Below, in pieces: positions 1-6,708 of a stretch of 22,366 bases of DNA. The stretch comes from DASQFD01 sp035633255 (GTDB taxonomy: Bacteria; Actinomycetota; Actinomycetes; Actinomycetales; Dermatophilaceae): positions 1-22,366 of the forward strand of contig DASQFD010000060.1 in the NCBI GenBank assembly GCA_035633255.1. Reading direction: 5' to 3'. The notes below the pieces were generated by a model that was given only the letters and a program-made list of their open reading frames with translations, was not told the DNA's origin and did no database searches. Each line of letters opens with the position of its first letter. Position 1 is the stretch's first letter. A program made the translations under genes and the position numbers.

Positions 1-299
1 AGCAGGTCCATGCCGGCGTCGCGCGCGGCGAGCCGGCGCACGAACTGCTCGCGCTGGCCGTCGGCGTCGCTCGGAAGGAGGTTGCCGACGATGGTGTAGC
101 GGCCCTTGGCCTCGGCGTTGCACTCCTTGACGACCTCCGGCGAACCGAGGTCGGCGAACCCGCCGTAGAGGTTGAGAACCGTCTCACCGCTGGCCTGCGA
201 GCAGGCCGCGGCACCGCCGAGCAGTACCGAGATCGTCAGCCCCAGCGTCGCGGTCCGCCGACGTGCCGTCGTTCGAGGTCGTGAGGTCGCTCTCGACAT
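1..299 (-). CDS. LpqY-like extracellular sugar-binding lipoprotein (5' part only)
   Basis: Minus-strand reading frame running off the left edge; 99 codons are visible. ATG at 299 follows a GGGAGGG ribosome binding site about ten bases upstream. The protein opens with an Arg-rich n-region, a hydrophobic stretch (LGLTISVLLGGAAAC) and a cysteine fitting a lipobox, so it is probably an exported, lipid-anchored protein. The mature start (ETVLNLYGGF) and the block DADGQREQFVRRLAARDAG followed by MDLL match actinobacterial family 1 extracellular solute-binding proteins of the LpqY type, which in mycobacteria feed trehalose to the SugABC importer. Permease and ATPase genes would be expected to the left, outside the window. 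Trehalose specificity is inference; other alpha-glucosides are possible. Lipoprotein and solute-binding assignment is fairly secure, the exact substrate is not. Confidence 0.75.
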   Translation of the reverse strand, partial: MSRATSRPRTTARRRTATLGLTISVLLGGAAACSQASGETVLNLYGGFADLGSPEVVKECNAEAKGRYTIVGNLLPSDADGQREQFVRRLAARDAGMDL

Positions 300-503
300 C
301 CCTGTCGTCCCTCCCCTGTCCGACCGCGGCCCCTGCACCGCGTCGGTGTGGAAAACGTAGGACCATCCTGCGCCCCGACCGGGCCGGAGCAGGGTCACGG
401 ATCGGTAACGGTTGGCTGGACCGGGAACAACGAGCGTTCGGATGCGCCGCGTCCTGCGGCGGGGGCCGCCCGCGTCGTGAGGACCGCGGCATACCCTGCC
501 GCC
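300..503. other. Non-coding leader region of the lpqY-like gene
   Basis: No convincing gene. On the minus strand TACGTT (359-354) is a weak -10 candidate about 55 bases before the ATG at 299; I see no good -35. An inverted repeat AACG-AG-CGTT lies at 429-438, inside GAAC...GTTC (426-439). It has the size of a half-spaced LacI-family operator, which often controls sugar importers, but the match is short and could be chance. One copy of the window-wide GGCATACC word is at 488-495. Confidence 0.3.
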
Positions 504-602
504 GTGACGCGGACCCATGAGGTGACCAACACCGTGCCGGCCTTCGCCGGGCAGGACCTCTACGGCAGCGACGCAGTGCTGACGGCTGCCGGTCGCGGGA
601 AA
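504..602 (+). pseudogene. Relic of the start of an AidB-type acyl-CoA dehydrogenase
   Basis: From GTG at 504 the frame reads VTRTHEVTNTVPAFAG and then QDLYGSDAVLTAA. This resembles the N-terminus of AidB/isovaleryl-CoA-dehydrogenase-like proteins, where a TH-x-V-x-N-x-(V/I)-P-P/x-L opening is followed by an S/T-D-x-x-L-x-E-A motif. Similarity fades after roughly residue 33. The frame then runs into arginine/alanine-rich sequence typical of an out-of-frame read and continues antisense into the 3' end of ppk2, so the rest of a gene of about 540 codons is missing. The break lies at the structured repeat at 597-667. I see no other fragment of the family in the window. Assignment rests on about 30 residues and is tentative. 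Confidence 0.5.
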
Positions 603-667
603 GGCTCGTGCACGGCCTGCCGACCCCACACCTTTCCTGCCAATAGGCAAGTTCGTGCACGGCCTGC
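597..667. repeat. Small structured element with 15-bp direct repeats and two inverted repeats
   Basis: TCGTGCACGGCCTGC occurs twice, at 606-620 and 653-667; the second copy ends on the first base of the ppk2 stop triplet. Between and around them, GGAAAGG (598-604) pairs with CCTTTCC (631-637), and TGCC (638-641) pairs with GGCA (646-649) across AATA. No open frame fits a known protein. It sits exactly where the acyl-CoA dehydrogenase relic ends. It could be a recombination scar, the remains of a small mobile element, or a terminator/3' UTR structure of ppk2. Repeats are seen directly; function is unknown. Confidence 0.5.
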
Positions 668-1647
668 TACGGGGTCGCGGCGAGCCTCGCCTGCTGCTCG
701 GCGACGTCGAAGTCGGCTTGGGGCCACTGCGGGTCCAGCGCCTCGAGGTGCTCGAGGACGAGGTTGGTGACGGCGAGGCGCGCGTACCACTTCCGGTCGG
801 CCGGCACGACGAACCACGGCGCCGCCTCGGTCGAGCACTGGGTGAGCGCGCTCTGGTAGGCCGCCATGTAGTCCTGCAAGTGGGCCCGCTCCTCGATGTC
901 CCCGGTGTTGAACTTCCAGTGCTTGTCCGGCCGCGCGAGCCGCTCCCCCAGCCGCGCCTTCTGCTCGGCGCTGGAGATGTGCAGCATCACCTTGATGACC
1001 GTCGTGCCGGACTCGACGACCCGGCGCTCGAAGGTGTTGATCTGCCGGTAGCGCCTCGACCACGTGGTCCTCGGCACCAGGTCGTGCACCCGCACGATGA
1101 GCACGTCCTCGTAGTGCGACCGGTCGAAGACCCCGATCTCCCCCGGCCCGGGGAGCCCGCGCTCGATCCGCCACAGGAAGGGGTGCCGCTTCTCCTCCGG
1201 GGTCGGTGCCTTGAACGAGACGATGTGCACGCCTTGGGGGTCGACGGCCCCCACGACGTGACGCATGATGCCGCCCTTGCCCGACGTGTCCATGCCCTGG
1301 ATGACCAGCAGCACCGACCGCGTGCCACCGCCACGCGACTCGGCGTAGAGCCGCTCCTGCAGGTCGCCGAGCCGCTCCTGCAGGCCGCTCATCGCCTCGG
1401 TCCCCGCGACCTTGTCGCCGTCGAACCCCGGGGTGGACCTCGGGTCGAGGCCGTCGAGCAGGAAGCCCTCGCCCACCCGGAGGGCGCCGGACCACGACGT
1501 GGTGGTGACCTCGTCGGCGGAGCGGACCTCCTCCGCCTTGCGCACGGCCGCCTTCGCCTTGCCGGCCGCCTTCGCCTTGCCGGCCGCCTTCGCCTTACCC
1601 GCCGACTTCGCCTTGCCGGCCGCCTTCGCCTTCGGCTTCTTCGCCAT
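667..1647 (-). CDS. ppk2: PPK2-family polyphosphate:nucleotide phosphotransferase
   Basis: 326 aa, cytoplasmic kinase that transfers phosphate between inorganic polyphosphate and nucleotides. Residues about 45-326 are a full PPK2 domain: Walker A-like QGMDTSGKGG (117-126), the DRSHYEDV block carrying the Walker B Asp (175-182), and the lid segment RRYRQINTFERR (198-209). Sequence around VPADRKWYARLAVTNLV matches the PPK2-related phosphotransferase group often annotated as polyphosphate:AMP or ADP phosphotransferase; which nucleotide is used cannot be read safely. ATG at 1647 is chosen because it directly precedes MAKKPKAKAAGKAK; a second ATG at 1654 is out of frame. Unusual is the first 36 residues, an Ala/Lys/Gly repeat tail encoded by five 18-bp DNA units, like an AlgP/histone-H1 tail. 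Divergent from the reductase gene with only 39 bp between them. Confidence 0.93.
   Translation of the reverse strand: MAKKPKAKAAGKAKSAGKAKAAGKAKAAGKAKAAVRKAEEVRSADEVTTTSWSGALRVGEGFLLDGLDPRSTPGFDGDKVAGTEAMSGLQERLGDLQERLYAESRGGGTRSVLLVIQGMDTSGKGGIMRHVVGAVDPQGVHIVSFKAPTPEEKRHPFLWRIERGLPGPGEIGVFDRSHYEDVLIVRVHDLVPRTTWSRRYRQINTFERRVVESGTTVIKVMLHISSAEQKARLGERLARPDKHWKFNTGDIEERAHLQDYMAAYQSALTQCSTEAAPWFVVPADRKWYARLAVTNLVLEHLEALDPQWPQADFDVAEQQARLAATP
1546..1635 (-). repeat. Five 18-bp tandem units coding the Lys/Ala tail of PPK2
   Basis: Units at 1546, 1564, 1582, 1600 and 1618, each 18 bp, with plus-strand unit GGCCGCCTTCGCCTTGCC. The first two are identical and the rest differ by a few bases. Each codes six residues (GKAKAA type), so copy-number change keeps the frame. 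Confidence 0.9.
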
Positions 1648-1686
1648 GGCCCATCGTGGCAGAGCCGGCCCTGAGACACTGCGCGC

Positions 1687-2427
1687 ATGCGGATCCTGCT
1701 CGACTCCCGCGCCGGCGCGAGCGCGGCGGCGACGGCGGACGAGGGAACGCTCGCCGCGGCCTACGCCTGGCCGCCCGGGCGCTGGGTGCGCGCCAACATG
1801 GTCACCACCCTGGACGGCTCCGGCGTCGGGCTCGACGGGCGCAGCGGGTCGATCAACACCCCCGCGGACAACCGGCTGTTCGCCCTGCAGCGGCGGCTCG
1901 CCGACGCCGTCGTGGTGGGGGCGGGGACGGCCGACGCGGAGGGTTACGGCCGGGTGCCTCTCGACCCGGCCACCGGCCGCGCCGCCACCCTGGTCGTCGT
2001 CACGAACCGGGCGCGCGTGCCGGGGCGACTGGCGGACGCCGGCGCCCCGGGCGGGCGGGTGGTCCTGGCCACCTGCGCGGCGGCGGGCGCCGACGCGCTG
2101 GCCACGGCCCGGTCGGCGCTCGGCCCGCACGACGTGTGGGTGGTGGGGAGGGACCGCGTCGACCTGCCCCTGCTGCGCGACCGCCTCGCCGGATCCGGTA
2201 TGCCGTCCCTGCTCTGCGAGGGCGGGCCGCGCCTCCTCGGCGACCTCCTCGCCGAGGGCCTGGTCGACGAGCTCGCCCTGACCCTGGCGCCGCGCCTGCT
2301 CGGCGGCGCCGGCGCCCGCGTGGTGACGGCGCCGCCGCTGGGTGGGCCGGCCGGCATACCCGCCCTCCCCCACCTGCTGCTCGAGGAGGGTGGCACCCTC
2401 CTCGGCCTGTGGCGCGTCAGGCGCTGA
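1687..2427 (+). CDS. Stand-alone RibD C-terminal/DHFR-like pyrimidine reductase family protein
   Basis: 246 aa, a single RibD-C (dihydrofolate-reductase-fold) domain without the deaminase domain of bifunctional RibD. Visible family blocks are NMVTTLDG (37-44), D61 in INTPADNRLF, VVVGAGT (75-81, NADPH-binding loop), EGGPRLL (178-184) and LVDELALTLAPRLLGG (192-207). Expected activity is NADPH-dependent reduction of a riboflavin-precursor-like or other heterocyclic substrate. No riboflavin genes are nearby, so the substrate is unknown. ATG at 1687 is the first in-frame start; no clear Shine-Dalgarno sequence is seen, but GACACT six bases upstream could be the -10 of a leaderless message. The gene carries two copies of the GGCATACC word (2197 and 2353), the second forcing an ATA Ile codon at residue 224. 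Confidence 0.85.
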   Translation: MRILLDSRAGASAAATADEGTLAAAYAWPPGRWVRANMVTTLDGSGVGLDGRSGSINTPADNRLFALQRRLADAVVVGAGTADAEGYGRVPLDPATGRAATLVVVTNRARVPGRLADAGAPGGRVVLATCAAAGADALATARSALGPHDVWVVGRDRVDLPLLRDRLAGSGMPSLLCEGGPRLLGDLLAEGLVDELALTLAPRLLGGAGARVVTAPPLGGPAGIPALPHLLLEEGGTLLGLWRVRR

Positions 2428-2430
2428 GGG

Positions 2431-2442
2431 CCAGCGTGCTGG
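2431..2442. terminator. Short inverted repeat between convergent genes
   Basis: CCAGC-GT-GCTGG is a perfect inverted repeat just after the reductase stop and upstream of the convergent hydrolase end. There is no T-tract and the loop is very small, so a termination role is a guess. Nothing else stands out in 2428-2506. Confidence 0.25.
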
Positions 2443-2506
2443 AGGCCTTCGTGGCCACCGCAGCGCCGTCCCGGTCGCCGTCCCTCACGCCGCGACGCGA
2501 CGCCGG

Positions 2507-3814
2507 TCAGCCAGTCAGGAAGGCGGCGACGGCACGCTCCCAGCGCTCGGGGTCGGTGTTCCACTCCTTGGTGTGCCGGGCGACCTGCCACTCCTCGAAG
2601 CGGACCAGGTCCGGCCGGGCCCGGGCCACCGCGCGGGACGCGCCGACGGGGACGAACTCGTCGTCGGCGGAGTGGATGAGCAGCATCGGGTGCCGCAACT
2701 CGCCCGCGCGCCGGACCCAGTCGGTCCGGGCGACGTCCACGGGGTGGTGGACACCGACGAGGCGCCGGGCCCACCGGGATCCCATCATCGTCGTACCCAG
2801 AGCCGCGACGGTCGGCGGCAGGCGGTTCGTCCCAGCCTGGTGCCGCAGCACGTCGGCCCAGTCCAGCACCGGTGCGTCCAGCACCACCCGGGTCACGCGG
2901 TCGGCGAGCTCGGACCGGTCGAGCGCCTGCAGCACGATCGCCCCGCCCATCGACCACCCCGTCAGGGCGACCTCGCGGGCGCCGGCGCGCACGGCGAACC
3001 GGATCGCCGCCTCGACGTCCCGCCACTCCGACAGCCCGAGGTTGTAGCGGCCGTCCGGCCCCGAGGGGACGCCGGCGTCGTTGCGGTAGGTGATGACCAG
3101 GCTGGTCCAGCCGAGCCGGTGCAGCGTCGGCACGGCCCGCAGCGTCTCCTCCCGCGTGGCGCCGCGGCCGTGGACGAGCACCGCCCACCGGCCCGGCGTG
3201 GCCGCGCCGGCCGTTCCCGCGCCAGCCCCGCCCGCGCCGGCCCCGCCCGCGCCGGCCGGTGCACCACTGCCCCCGTGGGCCGAGGGGGGGACGCACCACG
3301 CCGGCATCGGGCCGAGCTCGCCCTCGACGAGGACGTCCTCGCTCGCGAGGCCGAGCGAGTGCTGCGGCGGCGTGCCGTAGAAGTACTGGTTCCACCGGCC
3401 GGGGCCGGGGCGCAGGGCTCCCCGGTCGACGGCGAGCACCTCCCGCTCCACGGTCCCCCGCCCGGCCGGCGGCACCGCTCCGACCGGGTCGCCGAGCCGC
3501 ACGTGGCCCGCGCCGCCGTCGAGCCACAGCCCATAGCGGCCGGGTGCCACCGTCTCGGCGGTCGCGTCCAGGACCACCGTGCGCTCGCCCACCTCGCGGA
3601 CGAGGACGTCGTCCGGCTTGGCATGCTCCGGCGTCAGGACCCGGCGCGCGAACCATGCCGCCGCCGCGACCGAACCGGTCCCCGCGGCGGCCGCGGTGCC
3701 GGCACCGACGGCGGCTGCTCCGAGCGCGGCGTGGCGCAGCACGGCATACCGATCGGGCGGCGCGGGGGGCGCGGGCGGCACTCGCGGCGCGGGCGGCGGA
3801 GGCGGCTCAGGCAC
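2507..3814 (-). CDS. Membrane-anchored alpha/beta hydrolase with Pro-rich N-terminus
   Basis: 435 aa serine hydrolase. Residues 1-22 are proline-rich; about 27-55 form one likely transmembrane segment; 60-170 are an actinobacterial N-terminal module. 181-206 is a Gly/Ala linker from a short DNA repeat, and 208-435 is the alpha/beta hydrolase domain. Catalytic features are the oxyanion segment VHGRGA (214-219), nucleophile elbow GWSMGG with S288, acid within SADDEFVP (D384 or D385) and H414 in VARHTKEW. It is therefore expected to be an active esterase, lipase or peptidase-like enzyme facing the outside; the substrate is unknown. The chosen GTG at 3814 overlaps the ligD stop by 8 bp, implying translational coupling, although no Shine-Dalgarno sequence is seen; a later start near residue 24 is possible. 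Any role in DNA repair is not implied by the sequence. Confidence 0.85.
   Translation of the reverse strand: MPEPPPPPAPRVPPAPPAPPDRYAVLRHAALGAAAVGAGTAAAAGTGSVAAAAWFARRVLTPEHAKPDDVLVREVGERTVVLDATAETVAPGRYGLWLDGGAGHVRLGDPVGAVPPAGRGTVEREVLAVDRGALRPGPGRWNQYFYGTPPQHSLGLASEDVLVEGELGPMPAWCVPPSAHGGSGAPAGAGGAGAGGAGAGTAGAATPGRWAVLVHGRGATREETLRAVPTLHRLGWTSLVITYRNDAGVPSGPDGRYNLGLSEWRDVEAAIRFAVRAGAREVALTGWSMGGAIVLQALDRSELADRVTRVVLDAPVLDWADVLRHQAGTNRLPPTVAALGTTMMGSRWARRLVGVHHPVDVARTDWVRRAGELRHPMLLIHSADDEFVPVGASRAVARARPDLVRFEEWQVARHTKEWNTDPERWERAVAAFLTG
3219..3258 (-). repeat. 15-bp tandem repeat coding the Gly/Ala linker
   Basis: About 2.6 units of 15 bp (plus-strand unit GCGCCGGCCCCGCCC) at 3219, 3234 and 3249 in the hydrolase gene, coding GAGGA-type residues. 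All units are multiples of three. Confidence 0.75.
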
Positions 3815-5975
3815 GGTCGCCCGAGGCGCCCAGCACGTCCGCGAGGTCGTAGGACACCGGCTCCTCGAGCTGGTCGTAGGTGCAGCTGGCCGGGTCGCGG
3901 TCGGGGCGCCACCGCACGAACTGGGCGGTGTGCCGGAAGCGCGCGCCCTCCATGTGGTCGTAGCGGACCTCCACGACCCGCTCCGGGCGCAGCGGCGTGA
4001 ACGAGAGGTCCTTGCCGACCGCCCACCGGCTGTACTCGGCGTTGCGCGGGGTGCGGGTGCCCTCCTCCTGCTCCGCCCAGGCCCACGGGTGGCCGTCCCA
4101 GTCGGCGACGAGGGGCTGGAGCTCCTCGTAGAGCGCGCGGCGCCGGGCCATCGGGAGCGCGCCGATGACGCCGACGTTGGCGAGGCTGCCCTCGCCGTCG
4201 TGGAGCCCGAGGAGCAGCGAGCCGATGGCGCGCGGGTCGTTCTTGTGGGGGCGGTAGCCGGCGACGACGCAGTCGGCGGTGCGCTCGTGCTTGACCTTGA
4301 GCATGACCCGCTTGTCCGGCTCGTAGGCGCCGTCGAGCGCCTTGGCGACCAGGCCGTCCAGGCCCGCCCCCTCGAACTGCTCGAACCACCGCGCCGCCAC
4401 CTCGCGGTCGGCCGTCGCGGGGGTGAGGTGGACCGGCGCCCGCGCGGCCGCCAGCGCCCGCTCGAGGGCGGCACGGCGCTGCGCGAACGGGCGGTCGAGG
4501 TAGCCCTCGCCGTCGAGCGCGAGCAGGTCGAAGGCGACGAAGCTCGCGGGCGTCTCCGCGGCGAGCCGGCGGACCCGGCTGGCGGCGGGGTGGATGCGCT
4601 GCTGCAGCAGGTCGAAGTCCAGCCGGTCCTCCCCTGGGCGGACCACGATGATCTCCCCGTCGAGGACGCACCGCTGCGGGGTGTTGGCGAGCACCGCCTC
4701 CACGACCTCGGGGAAGTAGCGGGTCATCGGCTTCTCGTTGCGGCTGCCGATCTCCACCCGGTCCCCGGAGCGGTAGACGATCGAGCGGAAGCCGTCCCAC
4801 TTGGGCTCGAAGCTCCACTCCCCCGTCGCCGGGATGCCCTTGACCGGCTTGGCGAGCATCGGCGCCACCGGCGGCACGACCGGCATACCCCACTCGGCTC
4901 GCAGGTCGGCGTCCCGCTCGGCCTTCGGGGCGAGGTAGTCGGCGTCCGCCCGGTCCGCCCGCCGCTTGCTGGGCTGCACCCGCGGCGGCTCGCCGGGCAT
5001 CTTCGGGTAGTCCGGCGGGAACGGCAGCTCACCGAGCCCGCGCTCCACGTCCGCCTCCCACATCGCCAGCGCGGCCGAGACGTCACCGACGGCGTCGTCG
5101 ATGCCCGCCCACGCGTCGGGGCGGTCCTCGAGCACGTCCGGCACGGTGAGGACCGTGAAGTCGCCGGGCGCGACGGTGCCCAGCTCGGCCCAGCTCACCG
5201 GCATCGAGACCGGTGCGCCGGGCAGCGGGCGCGGGCTGTAGGCCGAGGCGATGGTGCGGTCGCGGCAGGCCTGGTTGAAGTCCACGAAGATCCGCTCGCC
5301 GCGCTCCTCCTTCCACCACGCGGTGGTGACGAGCTCGGGCAGCCGCCGCTCGAGCTCGCGGGCGAGCGCGATGACGCCGTGCCGCACCTGCAGGAACTCG
5401 TGCGTGGGCCGGATCCGGGCGAAGACGTGGATGCCGCGGTTGCCGGAGGTCTTGGCCCAGCCGGTGAGGCCGGCCTCGGCGAGCACCTCGCGCAGGGCGT
5501 GCGCCGCCTCCACGGCGTCGGCGTAGGTGCGGCCGGGCTGCGGGTCGAGGTCGACGCGCAGCTCGTCCGGGTTGTCGTTGTCCCCGGTCCGCACCGGCCA
5601 GGGGTGGAACGTCACGGTGTTCATCTGGGCCGCCCAGACCGCGGTCGCCACCTCGTCGACGACGAGCTGCTCGTGGCGCCGCCCGGAGGGGTAGCGGCAG
5701 GTCGTCGTGCGCACCCAGCCGGGCAGCCCCTTGGGCGGGTTCTTCTGGTAGAACTCCTCGCCCTCGACCCCGTCCGGGAAGCGCTGCAGGGTGACCGGCC
5801 GGTCCCCGATGTGGCGCAGCAGGGCGTCCCCGACCGCGACCAGGTATGCCGCGAGGTCGCCCTTGGTGATCCCGTCACCGGGCCACATGGGCCGGTCCGG
5901 GCTGGTGAGCCGGACCCGCCGGACGAGGTCGCCGGGGCCCGGGACCTCGAGGACCTCCTCGTCGGCGCGGCTCAT
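3807..5975 (-). CDS. ligD: Two-domain LigD: polymerase plus ATP-dependent DNA ligase
   Basis: 722 aa enzyme of bacterial non-homologous end joining. The N-terminal LigD polymerase (archaeo-eukaryotic primase-like) domain, about 15-300, has metal ligands in VDLDP (D142, D144), the SGNRGIHV block (177-184) and D232 in VDFNQ. The C-terminal ligase domain, about 370-715, has motif I EPKWDGFRS with adenylated K392, motif III FDLLALDG (482-489), motif IV LDGLVAK (539-545) and motif V MLKVKHE (558-564). The 3'-phosphoesterase domain present in mycobacterial LigD is absent; the segment between the domains (about 310-365) is only a charged linker. No ku gene is in the window. ATG at 5975 is chosen because it gives the family N-terminus; TAGGCT seven bases upstream fits a leaderless promoter. 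Transcribed divergently from msrB, with the hydrolase coupled downstream. Confidence 0.95.
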   Translation of the reverse strand: MSRADEEVLEVPGPGDLVRRVRLTSPDRPMWPGDGITKGDLAAYLVAVGDALLRHIGDRPVTLQRFPDGVEGEEFYQKNPPKGLPGWVRTTTCRYPSGRRHEQLVVDEVATAVWAAQMNTVTFHPWPVRTGDNDNPDELRVDLDPQPGRTYADAVEAAHALREVLAEAGLTGWAKTSGNRGIHVFARIRPTHEFLQVRHGVIALARELERRLPELVTTAWWKEERGERIFVDFNQACRDRTIASAYSPRPLPGAPVSMPVSWAELGTVAPGDFTVLTVPDVLEDRPDAWAGIDDAVGDVSAALAMWEADVERGLGELPFPPDYPKMPGEPPRVQPSKRRADRADADYLAPKAERDADLRAEWGMPVVPPVAPMLAKPVKGIPATGEWSFEPKWDGFRSIVYRSGDRVEIGSRNEKPMTRYFPEVVEAVLANTPQRCVLDGEIIVVRPGEDRLDFDLLQQRIHPAASRVRRLAAETPASFVAFDLLALDGEGYLDRPFAQRRAALERALAAARAPVHLTPATADREVAARWFEQFEGAGLDGLVAKALDGAYEPDKRVMLKVKHERTADCVVAGYRPHKNDPRAIGSLLLGLHDGEGSLANVGVIGALPMARRRALYEELQPLVADWDGHPWAWAEQEEGTRTPRNAEYSRWAVGKDLSFTPLRPERVVEVRYDHMEGARFRHTAQFVRWRPDRDPASCTYDQLEEPVSYDLADVLGASGDRA

Positions 5976-6110
5976 GGCGGCGAGCCTATCGAGGCGGCGG
6001 GGCGGCGAGCCGCCCCGCGCTCGCCGGGCGGGCTCCTCGGTGCCGGCACGGCATACCGGCGGTGTGGTGGACCGGGGAACGATCTGGGGGCGGGCACGGT
6101 TGGCACAGGC

Positions 6111-6539
6111 ATGAAGCCGACCACGCGTTCGTATGCCGTGTCCAAGAGCGACGAGGAGTGGCGCCGGGAGCTGACGCCGGCCGAGTACCAGGTGCTCCGC
6201 AAGGCCGGCACCGAGCCGCCCTTCGTCGGGGAGTACACCGACGCCACGACCGAGGGCGTGTACGAGTGCCGGGCGTGCGGCGCCGAGCTGTTCACGTCGA
6301 CCACGAAGTTCGAGAGCCACTGCGGGTGGCCGTCGTTCTACTCCCCGCTCGCCGAGGACCGCGTGGAGTACATCGAGGACCGGTCGATGTTCGGCCGGGC
6401 GCGCGTCGAGGTGCGGTGCGCGAGCTGCGGCAGCCACCTCGGGCACGTCTTCGAGGGCGAGGGCTACGGCACGCCGACGGACCAGCGCTACTGCATCAAC
6501 TCGATCTCGATGCGCATGCGCCCGGCGGCCGACGCCTGA
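6111..6539 (+). CDS. msrB: Peptide-methionine (R)-S-oxide reductase MsrB
   Basis: 142 aa cytosolic repair enzyme that reduces the R epimer of methionine sulfoxide in proteins. Zinc site CRAC (C53, C56) and CASC (C103, C106), the FESHCGWPSF block with the probable resolving C71, and catalytic C128 in QRYCINS are all present, so the protein should be active. Length is normal for a stand-alone MsrB. ATG at 6111 directly precedes the family start; the Shine-Dalgarno sequence is weak. It lies alone, divergent from ligD across 135 bp that hold one GGCATACC word (6050-6057) and no other feature I can name. Confidence 0.97.
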   Translation: MKPTTRSYAVSKSDEEWRRELTPAEYQVLRKAGTEPPFVGEYTDATTEGVYECRACGAELFTSTTKFESHCGWPSFYSPLAEDRVEYIEDRSMFGRARVEVRCASCGSHLGHVFEGEGYGTPTDQRYCINSISMRMRPAADA

Positions 6540-6684
6540 CGGAGAACCTCGACCTTCCGGGGCGCCACGGCGGTCGGCACGCCCGCCTTCTGGACGAGGT
6601 GGCCGCCCTCGGCGCGCGGTGGCGCGGCCGGGGCGCGGCGAGTGGACGTGGGGCGCTCGGGTCGCCTGAGGCGAGGCCGGGGCC

Positions 6685-6690
6685 TAGATT
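6685..6690 (+). promoter_or_regulatory. Possible -10 element (TAGATT) before the PEP-utilising gene
   Basis: TAGATT fits the actinobacterial TAnnnT -10 pattern and lies 18 bases before the ATG at 6709, with a GGGGGGA ribosome binding site between them. No recognisable -35 is seen at 16-18 bp upstream. The rest of 6540-6684 shows no gene. Confidence 0.4.
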
Positions 6691-6708
6691 CCTCCGTGGG
6701 GGGACGTC

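Noticed and set aside
184..660. Minus-strand open frame covering the lpqY leader and the relic
   Set aside because: Arg-rich, no motif, and overlaps the better-supported lipoprotein gene, which has a signal peptide and a ribosome binding site in another frame.
2353..2360. ATA and TAT codons as signs of horizontal transfer
   Set aside because: They fall inside the repeated GGCATACC word while the surrounding genes have uniform high-GC codon use.
3579..6110. Long open frame on the plus strand opposite ligD, in frame with msrB
   Set aside because: Composition is Arg/Gly/Val-rich shadow sequence and ligD on the other strand has all catalytic motifs. The real msrB starts at 6111.
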